64,000 bases of DNA from Variovorax davisae (lineage in GTDB: Bacteria > Pseudomonadota > Gammaproteobacteria > Burkholderiales > Burkholderiaceae_C), in NCBI RefSeq assembly GCF_030316845.1, contig NZ_JASZYS010000023.1:1-64000 (forward strand), given 5' to 3'. Positions 1-10,563 of this stretch are shown here, piece by piece. The position numbers were made by a program, and so were the translations under genes. Positions within the stretch are counted from its first letter, which is position 1. The number at the start of each line of letters is the position of its first letter. The notes below the pieces were generated by a model. The model was given only the letters and a program-made list of their open reading frames with translations, was not told the DNA's origin and searched no databases.

Positions 1-102
1 AACTTCGTCAACCTCGAGAGGCTTTTTCTTTCCCGCCGCTCACTTCGAACAACTCGCAACCCGGAAGCTGCTTCGTCACCGTCGTTTTGAGCGGAGCCTT
101 CG

Positions 103-132
103 ATTATGACATAGTTTTTAGAACCAGATCAA
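103..132 (-). promoter_or_regulatory. Sigma-70-like promoter reading out of the left edge
   Basis: On the minus strand TTGATC (132-127) and CATAAT (108-103) are 18 bp apart, a good -35/-10 pair. A second TTGACG lies at 11-6 on the same strand, so a tandem promoter may continue beyond the window. Tandem promoters with TGTCATAATCG-like -10 regions are common ahead of rRNA or tRNA operons in Burkholderiales; that link is inference because the transcript lies outside. The rest of 1-274 shows no convincing gene. Confidence 0.4.
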
Positions 133-274
133 GACCGAAGGGCCTTTTTTGTCTTGCCTTCCGGCCCGACGCCCCGGCCTTGCTGCGAAGTTGCCAACGC
201 GTCTTGAGCCGAGCCCACGAGTATATGCCATTTTCGAAGGCCATCCCGCGCTTCGCTCCGATAATCGCTCCCAC

Positions 275-2182
<1,908 letters not shown>

Positions 2183-2256
2183 CGGAGGCTTTGTCCGACG
2201 CGGGGCCCAACGGCATCGCTCTATATATAGCGATCTCCTGGCTCCCTGCACGCCGC

Positions 2257-3993
2257 ATGTCCCTTCGAACCGCCCTCCGGCGACCCGCCGCCTGCCTCGC
2301 GCTCGTCTTCACCCTGGGCTTCGTGGGTTGCGCGGAACTGCCCAAGAACGTCGACCGGCCGGTCTCGACCGCGCTCGCCGCTCCCGCTTCGACCCCGCTC
2401 GGCGACCTGGTGCAGCAGCGGCGGGGCGCCGCCGGCACCCGCCACGAGTCCGGCTTCGTGCTGCTCGACGGGCCGCAGGCCGCCTACGGCAGCCGCCTGG
2501 CGCTGGTCGAGGGCGCGCGCAAGACGCTGGACCTGCAGTACTACGCGATCCACGCCGATGCCAGCACGGCCCGGCTGCTGAAGGCGGTGCGCGAAGCCGC
2601 CGAGCGCGGCGTGCGGGTGCGGATCCTGCTCGACGACCTGCACAGCACCGGCCGGGACGCGGTCGTGATGCGGATGGCGCTGGTGCCGAACGTCGAGATG
2701 CGGATGTTCAATCCGCTGGCGGGCGCCCGCGCCTCGACGCTGGGCCGGCTGTTCGGCTCGATCGACGATGCCGCGCGGATCCAGCAGCGCATGCACAACA
2801 AGCTGTTCATCGCCGACAACGTGCTGGCGGTGGCCGGCGGCCGCAACCTCGGCGACGCCTACTTCGGCAAGGACCGCAAGGGCAACTTCATCGATCTCGA
2901 CGTGCTGGTGGCGGGGCCGCTGGTGCGGGACCTGTCGCGCAGCTTCGACGCCTACTGGAACAACGAGCGTGCCTACCCGGTGCAGTCGCTGGTGACAGCC
3001 AAGGAACTGGACCAGATCCGCGAGCAGGCGCGCGCCGACGCCAAGGCCGAGCGCGAACGCCAGGCCGGTGACGCATCGCCGGCGGGGGGTGCACCGGGCG
3101 CTCCAGCCTCCGAGGTCCGCACCCAGGTATGGGACGAACAGCCGATGGACCTTCGCAGCGCCGATTTCGTCTGGGCCCCGGCGCTCGTGCTGGCCGACAA
3201 GCCCGGCAAGATCCCGCCGGACGGCGCCCAGTCCTCCGATGCCGGCAAGGCGCCCGGACTCACGGTGGCGCAGCCGGGCCGGCGTCCGCCGACCTCCGCC
3301 CCGAAAAGCGACAGTTCGCTCGCTGCCGCCGCCGACGCCGCGGCCGATGGCGAGACGGTGGTCGACGGACTGCTGCAGCTGATCAGCCAGGCCCGCAGCG
3401 ACCTGCTGGTCATCTCGCCCTATTTCGTGCCCGGGGCCGACATGAAGCAGGCCTTCGCCACGGCGCGGTCTCGCGGGGTGCGCATCCGCGTGCTGACCAA
3501 TTCGCTGGCGTCGAACGATGCGCCCGTGGCCCACGTGGGCTACGCGCGGCACCGCGACGAACTGCTCGCGATGGGCGTGGAGCTCTACGAACTGCGCAGC
3601 GAGCAGGCCGGGCTCGGCAGCGCCTTCGGTTCAGGCAGCGGCACGGGCAGCGCGCCGGGCGCGTCGCGCTCGATGCTCCATTCGAAGGTGCTGGTGATCG
3701 ATGGCCGGCTGCTGGTGGTCGGATCGATGAACCTGGACCTGCGCTCGCAGCACCAGAACACCGAGATCGCGGTGCTGGTGCGCAGCGATGCGCTGTCGCG
3801 CGCGGCCGGCCAGAAGATCGAGCAGGCGATGCGCGAAGGCGCCTGGCACGTGGTGCGCAGCGATGGCCGCCTGATCTGGCAGGCGCCCGAAGGCAGTGGC
3901 CTCGAAAACGCCACCAGCGAGCCCGACACCAGCGCCGGCCTGCGGGCGCTGGTCAAGCTCTTCGGCCCCCTCGCGCCCGACGCCCTGCTCTGA
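2257..3993 (+). CDS. Phospholipase D-like / cardiolipin synthase-like lipoprotein
   Basis: Predicted lipoprotein of 578 residues with a lipobox ending FVGC (Cys25), placing it at the cell envelope. It has two phospholipase D active-site motifs: H180-N-K182-x4-D187 and H475-S-K477-x4-D482. The pair defines the PLD superfamily, whose members transfer phosphatidyl groups; the closest general type is the ClsC/YmdC-like cardiolipin synthases. A low-complexity Ala/Pro/Ser insert (about 265-365) separates the two halves and makes it longer than ClsC. ATG 2257 is preferred over an upstream TTG (2191) because it starts a clean signal peptide. It lies 74 bp after uup on the same strand and converges with the MocR gene. 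Substrate cannot be read from sequence. Confidence 0.85.
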   Translation: MSLRTALRRPAACLALVFTLGFVGCAELPKNVDRPVSTALAAPASTPLGDLVQQRRGAAGTRHESGFVLLDGPQAAYGSRLALVEGARKTLDLQYYAIHADASTARLLKAVREAAERGVRVRILLDDLHSTGRDAVVMRMALVPNVEMRMFNPLAGARASTLGRLFGSIDDAARIQQRMHNKLFIADNVLAVAGGRNLGDAYFGKDRKGNFIDLDVLVAGPLVRDLSRSFDAYWNNERAYPVQSLVTAKELDQIREQARADAKAERERQAGDASPAGGAPGAPASEVRTQVWDEQPMDLRSADFVWAPALVLADKPGKIPPDGAQSSDAGKAPGLTVAQPGRRPPTSAPKSDSSLAAAADAAADGETVVDGLLQLISQARSDLLVISPYFVPGADMKQAFATARSRGVRIRVLTNSLASNDAPVAHVGYARHRDELLAMGVELYELRSEQAGLGSAFGSGSGTGSAPGASRSMLHSKVLVIDGRLLVVGSMNLDLRSQHQNTEIAVLVRSDALSRAAGQKIEQAMREGAWHVVRSDGRLIWQAPEGSGLENATSEPDTSAGLRALVKLFGPLAPDALL

Positions 3994-4015
3994 GTGCGAG
4001 CGCCGGTCCGGCCGC

Positions 4016-5449
4016 TCAGATCTGGTCGCGGATCCTGGCGAACACCTTCCAGAAGGTCGCGTCTTGCGCGGTGGCGAAGTTGATCCGCATCAGCGTGGTC
4101 GGCGGCCGCCGGGCATGGAACAGCGAGCCCGGCGCCAGCAGGTAGCCCTCGTCGAGCATGCGCTGGGTCAGCGCGTCGGTGTCGACACCGGTGTCGACCC
4201 AGCCGAACAGGCCGGCCGGCTCCGAGGCCAGCGTGCAGCCGGCCGCCAGCGCCAGCTTGACCGTGCGGCCGCGGGCGGCGTCCAGCCTGACGCGCACCCG
4301 CTCGGCATGCCGGCGCAGCTGGCCCTGATCGATGCACCAGGCCAGCGCCCGCTCGAACAGCGCGGGCGAGGTCAGGGTGGCGAGCAGCTTGGTCTCGAGC
4401 AGGCGGCCGATCAGCACCGGCGAGGCGGCCATGAAGCCGATGCGCCAGTTGGGGGCCAGGATCTTGGCGAAGCCGCCGACGTAGATGGTGCGCTGCAGGC
4501 CGTCCATCGCGCAGAGCCGGGTCGCGTGCTCGGGCGCCAGGTGGCTGTAGGTGTCGTCCTCGACGATGTGGAAGTCGTGCCGGTTGGCGAGCTGCAGCAC
4601 GCGGTGCGCGCTGCCCGGCGTCAGGCTGTAGCCGGTCGGGTTGTGCAGCACGCTCACGCTGACGAACAGCTTCGGCTTGTGGGTGTCGCCGGCGGTGCAG
4701 TAGCGCTCCATCACCTCCAGGTCGGGGCCGTCGGCCTTGCGCGGCACCGGCAGGATGCGCATGCCCAGCGCCTCGAGGCGCGCGAACTCGAGCGCCCAGC
4801 CCGGCTCCTCGACCATCACCGGATCACCGGGCCGCAGCAGGGTGCGGCTCACGATGTCGAGCGCATGGGTGGCGCCGATGGTGGTCACGATCTGCTCGGG
4901 CGCGGCCGGCACGCTGATGGCGGCCAGCCGGGTCGACAGGCTGCGCCGCAGGCTGCCGTCGCCCGCCGGCTCGCCATACTGCAGCGACAGCTCCTGCAGC
5001 GCCTTGCCGCTAGTCACGCGGCGCACCGCCGCCGGCATGAAGGTCGATTCGAGCCAGTCGGGCGGAAAGACGCCCATGCCGGGCTGCGGCTTGTCGCTCG
5101 GCCGATGGAACATGCCGCGGATGAGCGCGCTGGCGTCGGCCGCCACCAGGGGCGCCGGCGGCTGGGCCGGCGCCGGGCCAGCGGCGCCGGCGGGGTCGAG
5201 CGGCGCCCCCGCGGCCGCGCCCGAATCGCGCACGTAGAAGCCGCGCTGGCGACGCGCCTCGACCAGGCCCTGGGCCAGCAACTGATCGTAGGCGGCCACC
5301 ACGGTGTGCGGGCTCACGCCCTGCTGGCGCGCACACTCCCGCACCGAGGGAAGCCGCGCGCCGGGCGGCAGCAGGCGGTTGCGGATGCGCTCGGAAAACC
5401 GGTCGGCGAGCTGCCCGGTCAGCGACTGGGCGGAAGTTCGTGTCAGCAT
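4016..5449 (-). CDS. MocR-type transcriptional regulator (GntR helix-turn-helix fused to aminotransferase fold)
   Basis: 477 residues. The first ~80 form a GntR winged helix (RLPSVRECARQQGVSPHTVV is the typical recognition-helix region). The rest, from about 110, is a fold-type I aminotransferase domain with the PLP lysine in GGFAKILAP (Lys329). MocR proteins use PLP or a PLP-amino acid adduct as effector rather than catalysing transamination; PdxR, GabR and TauR are studied members. It diverges from the LysE/EamA exporter genes across a 102-bp gap holding a 10-bp inverted repeat. The likely role is control of amino-acid export or catabolism by these neighbours; the effector is unknown. Confidence 0.88.
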   Translation of the reverse strand: MLTRTSAQSLTGQLADRFSERIRNRLLPPGARLPSVRECARQQGVSPHTVVAAYDQLLAQGLVEARRQRGFYVRDSGAAAGAPLDPAGAAGPAPAQPPAPLVAADASALIRGMFHRPSDKPQPGMGVFPPDWLESTFMPAAVRRVTSGKALQELSLQYGEPAGDGSLRRSLSTRLAAISVPAAPEQIVTTIGATHALDIVSRTLLRPGDPVMVEEPGWALEFARLEALGMRILPVPRKADGPDLEVMERYCTAGDTHKPKLFVSVSVLHNPTGYSLTPGSAHRVLQLANRHDFHIVEDDTYSHLAPEHATRLCAMDGLQRTIYVGGFAKILAPNWRIGFMAASPVLIGRLLETKLLATLTSPALFERALAWCIDQGQLRRHAERVRVRLDAARGRTVKLALAAGCTLASEPAGLFGWVDTGVDTDALTQRMLDEGYLLAPGSLFHARRPPTTLMRINFATAQDATFWKVFARIRDQI

Positions 5450-5479
5450 GACGGGTCTTGCTCTGTGTCAATGAACCGA

Positions 5480-5525
5480 CCGATACAGACAGATCTCATG
5501 TTTGTTTATCTGTATCGGTACTGTA
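5480..5525. promoter_or_regulatory. Candidate MocR operator between regulator and exporter genes
   Basis: A perfect 10-bp inverted repeat, CCGATACAGA (5480-5489) and TCTGTATCGG (5509-5518), has a 19-bp spacer. The right arm overlaps a direct repeat: CTGTA occurs at 5510-5514 and 5521-5525. Combined direct and inverted half-sites between divergent genes are usual for MocR regulators. The element lies 31 bp upstream of the regulator start and 26 bp upstream of the LysE start, so it could control both. The motif is seen; its function is inferred. Confidence 0.6.
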
Positions 5526-5551
5526 ATGGTCATGAGTTTAAAGTGTGTCCC

Positions 5552-6151
5552 ATGAACTGGCAAGAATTCACTGCGCTGCTGGTGTTGGCCACGGCGATGA
5601 GTTTCTCGCCGGGGCCCAACACCACGCTGTCGACCGCGCTGGCTGCCAACGGCGGCCTGCCGCGCGCCATGCGCTTCGTCTGGGCCGTGCCGGTCGGCTG
5701 GAGCCTGCTGCTCGCCATGTGTGCGGCCGGCATCGGCGCCCTGGTGGTCGCGGCGCCTTCGCTGCGCTGGGCCATCAAGGCCTTCGGCATCGCCTACCTG
5801 CTCTGGCTGGCCTGGAAGCTCAGCGGCAGCCGCACCCTCGGGCAGGCCGACGGCGCGCAGTTGCGGGTCGGCTTCAAGCAGGGGGTGATGCTCCAGTTCC
5901 TCAACATCAAGGCCTGGCTGCTGGCGCTGACGCTGGTCGCCAACTTCATCGCCGGCCAGCCCGATGCCCTGCAGCGCTACGCGATCGTGGCCCCGGTGAT
6001 GCTGGTCTATGCCTTCACCAGCAACTTCCTCTATGCGCTGGCCGGTGCCGTGCTGCGCCATTGGCTGGCCCAGGGACAGCGCCTGCTGTGGTTCAACCGC
6101 GCCATGGCGGCCCTGTTGGCGCTCACGGCCTGGTGGATGGCGGGCGCATGA
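5552..6151 (+). CDS. LysE/RhtB-family amino-acid exporter
   Basis: 199-residue inner-membrane protein with about six hydrophobic segments. The N-terminal SFSPGPNTTL block is the LysE/RhtB family signature (SPGPN), and the middle carries the QFLNIKAWLLAL motif matching the conserved NPK region of these exporters. The family exports amino acids or related metabolites by proton exchange. It is the first gene of the unit divergent from the MocR regulator, and its stop overlaps the next ATG (ATGA at 6148-6151), so it is translationally coupled to the EamA gene. ATG 5552 is the only start giving the normal family length. Substrate is unknown. Confidence 0.86.
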   Translation: MNWQEFTALLVLATAMSFSPGPNTTLSTALAANGGLPRAMRFVWAVPVGWSLLLAMCAAGIGALVVAAPSLRWAIKAFGIAYLLWLAWKLSGSRTLGQADGAQLRVGFKQGVMLQFLNIKAWLLALTLVANFIAGQPDALQRYAIVAPVMLVYAFTSNFLYALAGAVLRHWLAQGQRLLWFNRAMAALLALTAWWMAGA

Positions 6152-7080
6152 AAAAGATCAAGGACGAAACCCTCGGCATGTGGCTGGGCGTGCTGGGCGT
6201 GGTCTTCTTCGCCGTGACGCTGCCGATGACCCGGCTGGCGACCGGGACGCAGGCCGCCCCGCAGCTGTCTCCCTGGTTCGTGACGCTCGGGCGGGCGGCA
6301 CTGGCCGGCGTGCTGTCGGTGCTGTTCCTGCTCGCCACCCGCTCGCCGCGACCGCAGCGCGTGCACTGGAAGCCGCTGGCCATGGCGGTGCTCGGCAATG
6401 CGGTCGGCTACCCGCTGCTGCTGGCCTATGCGCTGCGCGTGGTCAGTGCCAGCCACGCCGCGGTGATCACCGCCCTGCTGCCGCTCGTGACCGCGGCCTG
6501 CGCCGCCTGGGTGCTGCACCAGCGCGCGCGCCTGGGCTTCTGGCTCTGCGCCATCGCCGGCAGCGGGCTGGTGGTTGCGTTCTCGCTGCTGCGGGCCCAG
6601 TCGCACGGCGGCGGCTTCGGCTTCGAGTGGGCCGACGTGCTGCTGGTGGGCGCGGTCGTCGCGGCATCGCTGGGCTACATCTACGGCGCCCAGGTGACGC
6701 CGGCGCTCGGCGCCGAGCGCGTGATCTGCTGGGTCTGCGTGATGGCGCTCCCTGTGACCTTGCCCGGCACCCTGCTGCTGTGGCCCGAACAGCCGGTGGC
6801 GCCGTCGGCCTGGGTCGGCTTCGTCTACGTCGGCGTGTTCTCGATGTGGATGGGCTTCTTCGCCTGGTACCGCGGCCTGGCCATGGGCGGCGCCCTGCGT
6901 GTCAGCCAGACCCAGTTGCTGCAGCCCTTTCTCTCGATCCTGGCGGCCGTGCCGCTACTCGGCGAGCCGCTCGATGTCGTCACCCTCGCCTTCGCCGCGG
7001 CCGTGGTGGCCACCGTGGTCGCAGGCAAGAAGCTGTCCCAGCCGCGCGCCCCGCTGGTCGCCGCCGCGGCCTCCCGTTAG
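6148..7080 (+). CDS. EamA-family (DMT) transporter
   Basis: 310 residues with about ten transmembrane helices in two EamA halves (roughly 10-150 and 165-300). Typical features are the LGRAALAGVL block in the first repeat and the end-of-helix GEPLD motif in the second. EamA proteins are drug/metabolite exporters; several export amino acids. Its start overlaps the LysE stop by 4 bp, so both exporters are made together under the divergent MocR gene. It ends 25 bp before the aminotransferase. Which amino acid or metabolite is exported cannot be told from sequence. Confidence 0.87.
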   Translation: MKKIKDETLGMWLGVLGVVFFAVTLPMTRLATGTQAAPQLSPWFVTLGRAALAGVLSVLFLLATRSPRPQRVHWKPLAMAVLGNAVGYPLLLAYALRVVSASHAAVITALLPLVTAACAAWVLHQRARLGFWLCAIAGSGLVVAFSLLRAQSHGGGFGFEWADVLLVGAVVAASLGYIYGAQVTPALGAERVICWVCVMALPVTLPGTLLLWPEQPVAPSAWVGFVYVGVFSMWMGFFAWYRGLAMGGALRVSQTQLLQPFLSILAAVPLLGEPLDVVTLAFAAAVVATVVAGKKLSQPRAPLVAAAASR

Positions 7081-7105
7081 TCTCTCGCACTGCAAAGGAA
7101 ACCAC

Positions 7106-8320
7106 ATGAACTGGAAACTCGCCGCCCGCGCCGAAAAGATGAATCCTTCGGTGCTGCGTGAAATCCTCAAGGTCACCGAACGCCCCGGCATCATCAGCCT
7201 GGCCGGCGGCCTGCCCTCGCCCAAGGCCTTCCCGATCAACGCCTTCGCCGAAGCCTGCGCCGAAGTGCTGCACAAGGACGGCCAGGCCGCGCTGCAGTAC
7301 GGCGCGAGCGAAGGCTACAGCCCGCTGCGCGAAGCCGTGGCCGCGATGCTGCCATGGCCGGTGGACCCGGCCCAGGTGCTGATCACCACCGGCTCGCAGC
7401 AGGGCCTGGACCTGGTCGCCAAGGTGCTGCTCGACCCGGGCAGCCGGGTGCTGGTCGAGACGCCGACCTACCTCGGCGCGCTGCAGGCCTTCTCGCCGAT
7501 GGAGCCGGAGCCGGTCAGCGTCGCCAGCGACAGCGAGGGCGTGGTGGTCGACGACATGGTCGGCAAGGCGCAGGACGCGCGCTTCATCTACCTGCTGCCC
7601 AACTTCCAGAACCCGACCGGCCGCACCATGACCGAGGAGCGCCGCGCCGCGGTGTCGGCGGCGGCCGCCAAGGCCGGCCTGCCGATCGTCGAGGACAACC
7701 CCTACGGCGAGCTCTGGTTCGACCAGGCGCCGGCACTGCCGCTCACGGCCCGCAACCCGGAAGGCTGCATCTACCTGGGCTCGTTCTCGAAGGTGCTGGC
7801 ACCCGGCCTGCGCCTGGGCTTCATGGTGGCGCCCAAGGCGATCTTCCCCAAGCTGCTGCAGGCCAAGCAGGCGGCCGACCTGCATTCGCCGAGCTTCAAC
7901 CAGCGCATGGTCCATGAGGTCATGAAGGACGGCTTCCTGTCGCGCCACGTGCCGACCATCCGCGCGCTCTACAAGCGCCAGTGCGACGCCATGGTGGCGG
8001 CGCTGCAGCGCGAGATGAAAGGCCTGTCGGTCGAGTTCGACAAGCCGGCCGGCGGCATGTTCCTGTGGGTGCGCCTGCCCGAGGGCATCGACACGGTCGC
8101 CCTGCTGCCCAAGGCGGTGGAGCGCGGCGTGGCCTTCGTGCCGGGGGCGCCCTTCTATGCCGGCCAGGGCGATCCGCGCACCTTGCGCCTGTCCTTCGTG
8201 ACCGCCAGCGTCGACGAGATCGACACCGCGATCGCGGCCCTGGCCGAGGTCGTGCGCGAACAGCTGGCCCACCATCTGGCGGCCGAGGTGCAGCGGCAGC
8301 TGGCCGCCAGCCCCGCCTGA
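7106..8320 (+). CDS. PLP-dependent aminotransferase, class I/II (LysN / 2-aminoadipate type)
   Basis: 404 residues, fold-type I aminotransferase with no regulator domain. The PLP lysine is Lys229 in GSFSKVLAPGLR; the NPTGRTM block and the VEDNPYGELWF block (Asp binding the pyridine nitrogen) are present, and the C-terminal LRLSFVTAS supplies the substrate-carboxylate Arg. The family includes 2-aminoadipate, kynurenine and branched/aromatic amino-acid transaminases, so the exact substrate is open. A Shine-Dalgarno sequence AAAGGAA ends 5 bp before ATG 7106. Location after two exporters and before a third suggests that the cluster handles one amino acid by both export and transamination; this is inference. 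Confidence 0.87.
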   Translation: MNWKLAARAEKMNPSVLREILKVTERPGIISLAGGLPSPKAFPINAFAEACAEVLHKDGQAALQYGASEGYSPLREAVAAMLPWPVDPAQVLITTGSQQGLDLVAKVLLDPGSRVLVETPTYLGALQAFSPMEPEPVSVASDSEGVVVDDMVGKAQDARFIYLLPNFQNPTGRTMTEERRAAVSAAAAKAGLPIVEDNPYGELWFDQAPALPLTARNPEGCIYLGSFSKVLAPGLRLGFMVAPKAIFPKLLQAKQAADLHSPSFNQRMVHEVMKDGFLSRHVPTIRALYKRQCDAMVAALQREMKGLSVEFDKPAGGMFLWVRLPEGIDTVALLPKAVERGVAFVPGAPFYAGQGDPRTLRLSFVTASVDEIDTAIAALAEVVREQLAHHLAAEVQRQLAASPA

Positions 8321-8342
8321 TACCGCCCCGCAGCCCGCCGCG

Positions 8343-8978
8343 ATGATCGACGCCGGCAGCTACCTGCTGTTTCTGCTCGCGGTGCTGGCGCTGTTCGTCT
8401 CGCCCGGGCCCAACATGGCCTTCGTGCTCTCGCACGGCGTCTCGATGGGGCCGCGCGCCGGCCTCGCGGCCGGACTCGGCATCGCCGCGGCGGACCTCGT
8501 GCACACCGTGTCGGCGGCGACCGGCGTCACGGCGCTGGTGGCGGCCTGGCCGCCCGCCTTCGACCTGCTGCGCTACGCCGGCGCGCTCTACCTGCTGTGG
8601 CTGGCCTGGCAGGCGCTGCGTGCCGGCAGCGTGCCCCCGAAGGCGCAGACCGACGCCGCCAGCTTCGCGCGCGTGGTGCGCAGCGCCTGGCTCAACAACC
8701 TGGTGAATCCGAAGGCGCTGCTGTTCTTCATGGTGTTCCTGCCGCAGTTCGTCGATCCCGCGCGCGGCAGCGTGCCGATGCAGCTGGTGCTGCTGGGCAT
8801 CACCCTGTCGCTGGCCGGCCTGCTCTTCAACACCGTGCTCGGCGCCTGCAGCGGGCAGGTCGGCCGCTGGCTGCAAAAACGCGGCGCCGCCGGCTTCCAG
8901 CGAGGACTGCTGGCTGCGATGATGGCGGGGCTGGCGCTGCGCCTTCTTCTGCTCGAACGCCCATCGAAGGGAATCTGA
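8343..8978 (+). CDS. LysE-family transporter (second copy in cluster)
   Basis: 211-residue membrane protein with about six helices. The VSPGPNMAFVL motif near the N-terminus and AWLNNLVNPKALLFF in the middle are both LysE-family signatures. It is clearly divergent from the first LysE gene of the cluster, so this is not a recent duplication. It starts 22 bp after the aminotransferase and stops 2 bp before the glutathione transferase ATG, indicating one transcription unit. Probable role: export of an amino acid or homoserine-lactone-like metabolite; substrate unknown. Confidence 0.86.
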   Translation: MIDAGSYLLFLLAVLALFVSPGPNMAFVLSHGVSMGPRAGLAAGLGIAAADLVHTVSAATGVTALVAAWPPAFDLLRYAGALYLLWLAWQALRAGSVPPKAQTDAASFARVVRSAWLNNLVNPKALLFFMVFLPQFVDPARGSVPMQLVLLGITLSLAGLLFNTVLGACSGQVGRWLQKRGAAGFQRGLLAAMMAGLALRLLLLERPSKGI

Positions 8979-8980
8979 CA

Positions 8981-9622
8981 ATGCTCAACATCTGGGGGCG
9001 CATCAGCTCCATCAACGTGCGCAAGGTGGTCTGGTGCGCCCAGGAACTCGGCCTCGACTTCCAGCGCACCGAGGCGGGCGGCCGCTTCGGCGTGGTGCAG
9101 ACGCCCGAATACCTGCAGCTCAACCCGAACGCCATGGTGCCGACCATCGACGACGGCGAGGGCGCCGACCGGGTCACGCTGTGGGAGTCGAACGTGATCG
9201 TGCGCTACCTGTGCGCCAAGCACTCGCCCGGCAAGCTCTACCCGGAGCCGCTGGCCGCCCGCTTCGATGCCGAGCGCTGGATGGACTGGCAGCAGACCAC
9301 CCTGAACCCGGTCAGCGGCGGCGCCTTCAGGCAATGGATCCGCACGCCGCCCGAGCAGCGGCAGCCCGAGGCGATCGCCTATTCGGTGCATGCCACCGAG
9401 CCGCTGTTCGCGCTGCTCGACGCCCATCTCGCCGATCGCCCGTTCATGTGCGGCGACAGCTTCACGATGGCCGACATCCCTGTCGGCTGCGAGGCGCACC
9501 GCTGGTTCGGGCTGCCCCAGACCGAATACACGCGGCCCGCCTGGCCCCATGTCGAGCGCTGGTTCGCCGACCTGCGCACCCGCGCCGGCGCCCGCGGCGT
9601 GCTCGATCTCGCCCTCGAATGA
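8981..9622 (+). CDS. Glutathione S-transferase family protein
   Basis: 213 residues with the two-domain GST layout. The thioredoxin-like N-terminal domain (1-80) contains NPNAMVPTIDDG, with the cis-Pro Val-Pro turn, and the LWESNVIVRYL block that follows it (glutathione-binding Glu-Ser). The helical C-terminal domain has the MADIPVGCEAHRW stretch with the N-capping box. A polar Ser-Ile-Asn stretch after the first strand (SSINVRKV) holds the likely active-site residue. It follows the LysE stop after 2 bp, with a purine-rich GAAGGGAA just upstream of the ATG, and its TGA overlaps the next ATG. The substrate is not predictable. Confidence 0.86.
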   Translation: MLNIWGRISSINVRKVVWCAQELGLDFQRTEAGGRFGVVQTPEYLQLNPNAMVPTIDDGEGADRVTLWESNVIVRYLCAKHSPGKLYPEPLAARFDAERWMDWQQTTLNPVSGGAFRQWIRTPPEQRQPEAIAYSVHATEPLFALLDAHLADRPFMCGDSFTMADIPVGCEAHRWFGLPQTEYTRPAWPHVERWFADLRTRAGARGVLDLALE

Positions 9623-10533
9623 CTCCCATGATCTCCCGCCCCTTCAAGCAGGTCGACGTCTTCACGTCGACGCCTTATTTCGGCAATCCGCTCGCGGTCG
9701 TTCTCGACGGCAGCGGCATCGACGACGCCGCGATGCAGCGCTTCGCCGCCTGGACCAACCTGTCGGAGACCACCTTCGTGCTGCCGCCGACCGAGCCGAC
9801 GGCCGACTACCGGGTACGCATCTTCACGCCGGGCGGCGAACTGCCCTTCGCGGGCCATCCGACGCTCGGCAGCTGCCATGCCTGGCTGCAGGCCGGCGGC
9901 AAGCCGAAGGCGGCCGGCCACATCGTGCAGCAAAGCACGGTGGGGCTGGTGCCGATCCGGCGCGAGGGCGAGCGCCTGGCCTTCGCCGCGCCGCCGGTGC
10001 GGCGCATCGCGCCGAGCCCGACCCTGCTGGCCAAGGTCGCAGCCGCGCTGGGGCTGAAGGCGCAACAGATCGTCACCGCCCAGCTGCTCGACAACGGGCC
10101 CGCCTGGCTGGGGCTGCTGCTGGCCGATGCCGACACCGTGCTCACGCTCAAGCCCGACCACCGCGCGCTGCGCGAGCTGGGCCAGAAGGTCGGTGTCGCG
10201 GGCCTGCCGTCGTCGGCCGCCTCGCCGGTGCTGATCGCGCGCTCGAACCGCGAGGCGCGGGCCTTCGCGCGCACCGAAGAAGCTTCGGCCGACATCGAGG
10301 TGCGCGCCTTCGCGGCACCGGTCGGCATCGAGGAAGACCCGGTCACGGGCAGCTTCAACGCCAGCCTGGCGCAGTGGCTGATCGCCGACGGCTACCTGCC
10401 CGAACGCTATGTCGCGGCGCAAGGCCAGACGCTGGGGCGCGCCGGCCGCGTGCACATCCAGCGCGACGCCGACGGCCAGGTGTGGGTCGGCGGCGACTCG
10501 GTGACCTGCGTCGACGGCACCGTGATGCTCTGA
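9619..10533 (+). CDS. PhzF-family isomerase
   Basis: 304 residues. The N-terminal DVFTSTPYFGNPLAVV, the Glu-containing NLSETTFVLPP (the catalytic glutamate of PhzF enzymes) and the GGELPFAGHPTLGS block are all PhzF signatures; the second half repeats the fold with EEDPVTGSFNASLAQWL. The family holds phenazine-pathway isomerases and diaminopimelate-epimerase-fold relatives. No phenazine genes are nearby, so a phenazine role is unlikely. ATG 9619 overlaps the GST stop (ATGA); a second in-frame ATG at 9628 is an equally possible start. Clustering with amino-acid exporters hints at a small-molecule isomerase in the same pathway. Confidence 0.88.
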   Translation: MTPMISRPFKQVDVFTSTPYFGNPLAVVLDGSGIDDAAMQRFAAWTNLSETTFVLPPTEPTADYRVRIFTPGGELPFAGHPTLGSCHAWLQAGGKPKAAGHIVQQSTVGLVPIRREGERLAFAAPPVRRIAPSPTLLAKVAAALGLKAQQIVTAQLLDNGPAWLGLLLADADTVLTLKPDHRALRELGQKVGVAGLPSSAASPVLIARSNREARAFARTEEASADIEVRAFAAPVGIEEDPVTGSFNASLAQWLIADGYLPERYVAAQGQTLGRAGRVHIQRDADGQVWVGGDSVTCVDGTVML

Positions 10534-10563
10534 CGACCACGCCGCGCTGAAACGGCCCGCACC

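Noticed and set aside
3998..4017. GAGCG...CGCTC inverted repeat between the PLD and MocR stops
   Set aside because: Short, imperfect and without T-runs; insufficient to call a terminator.
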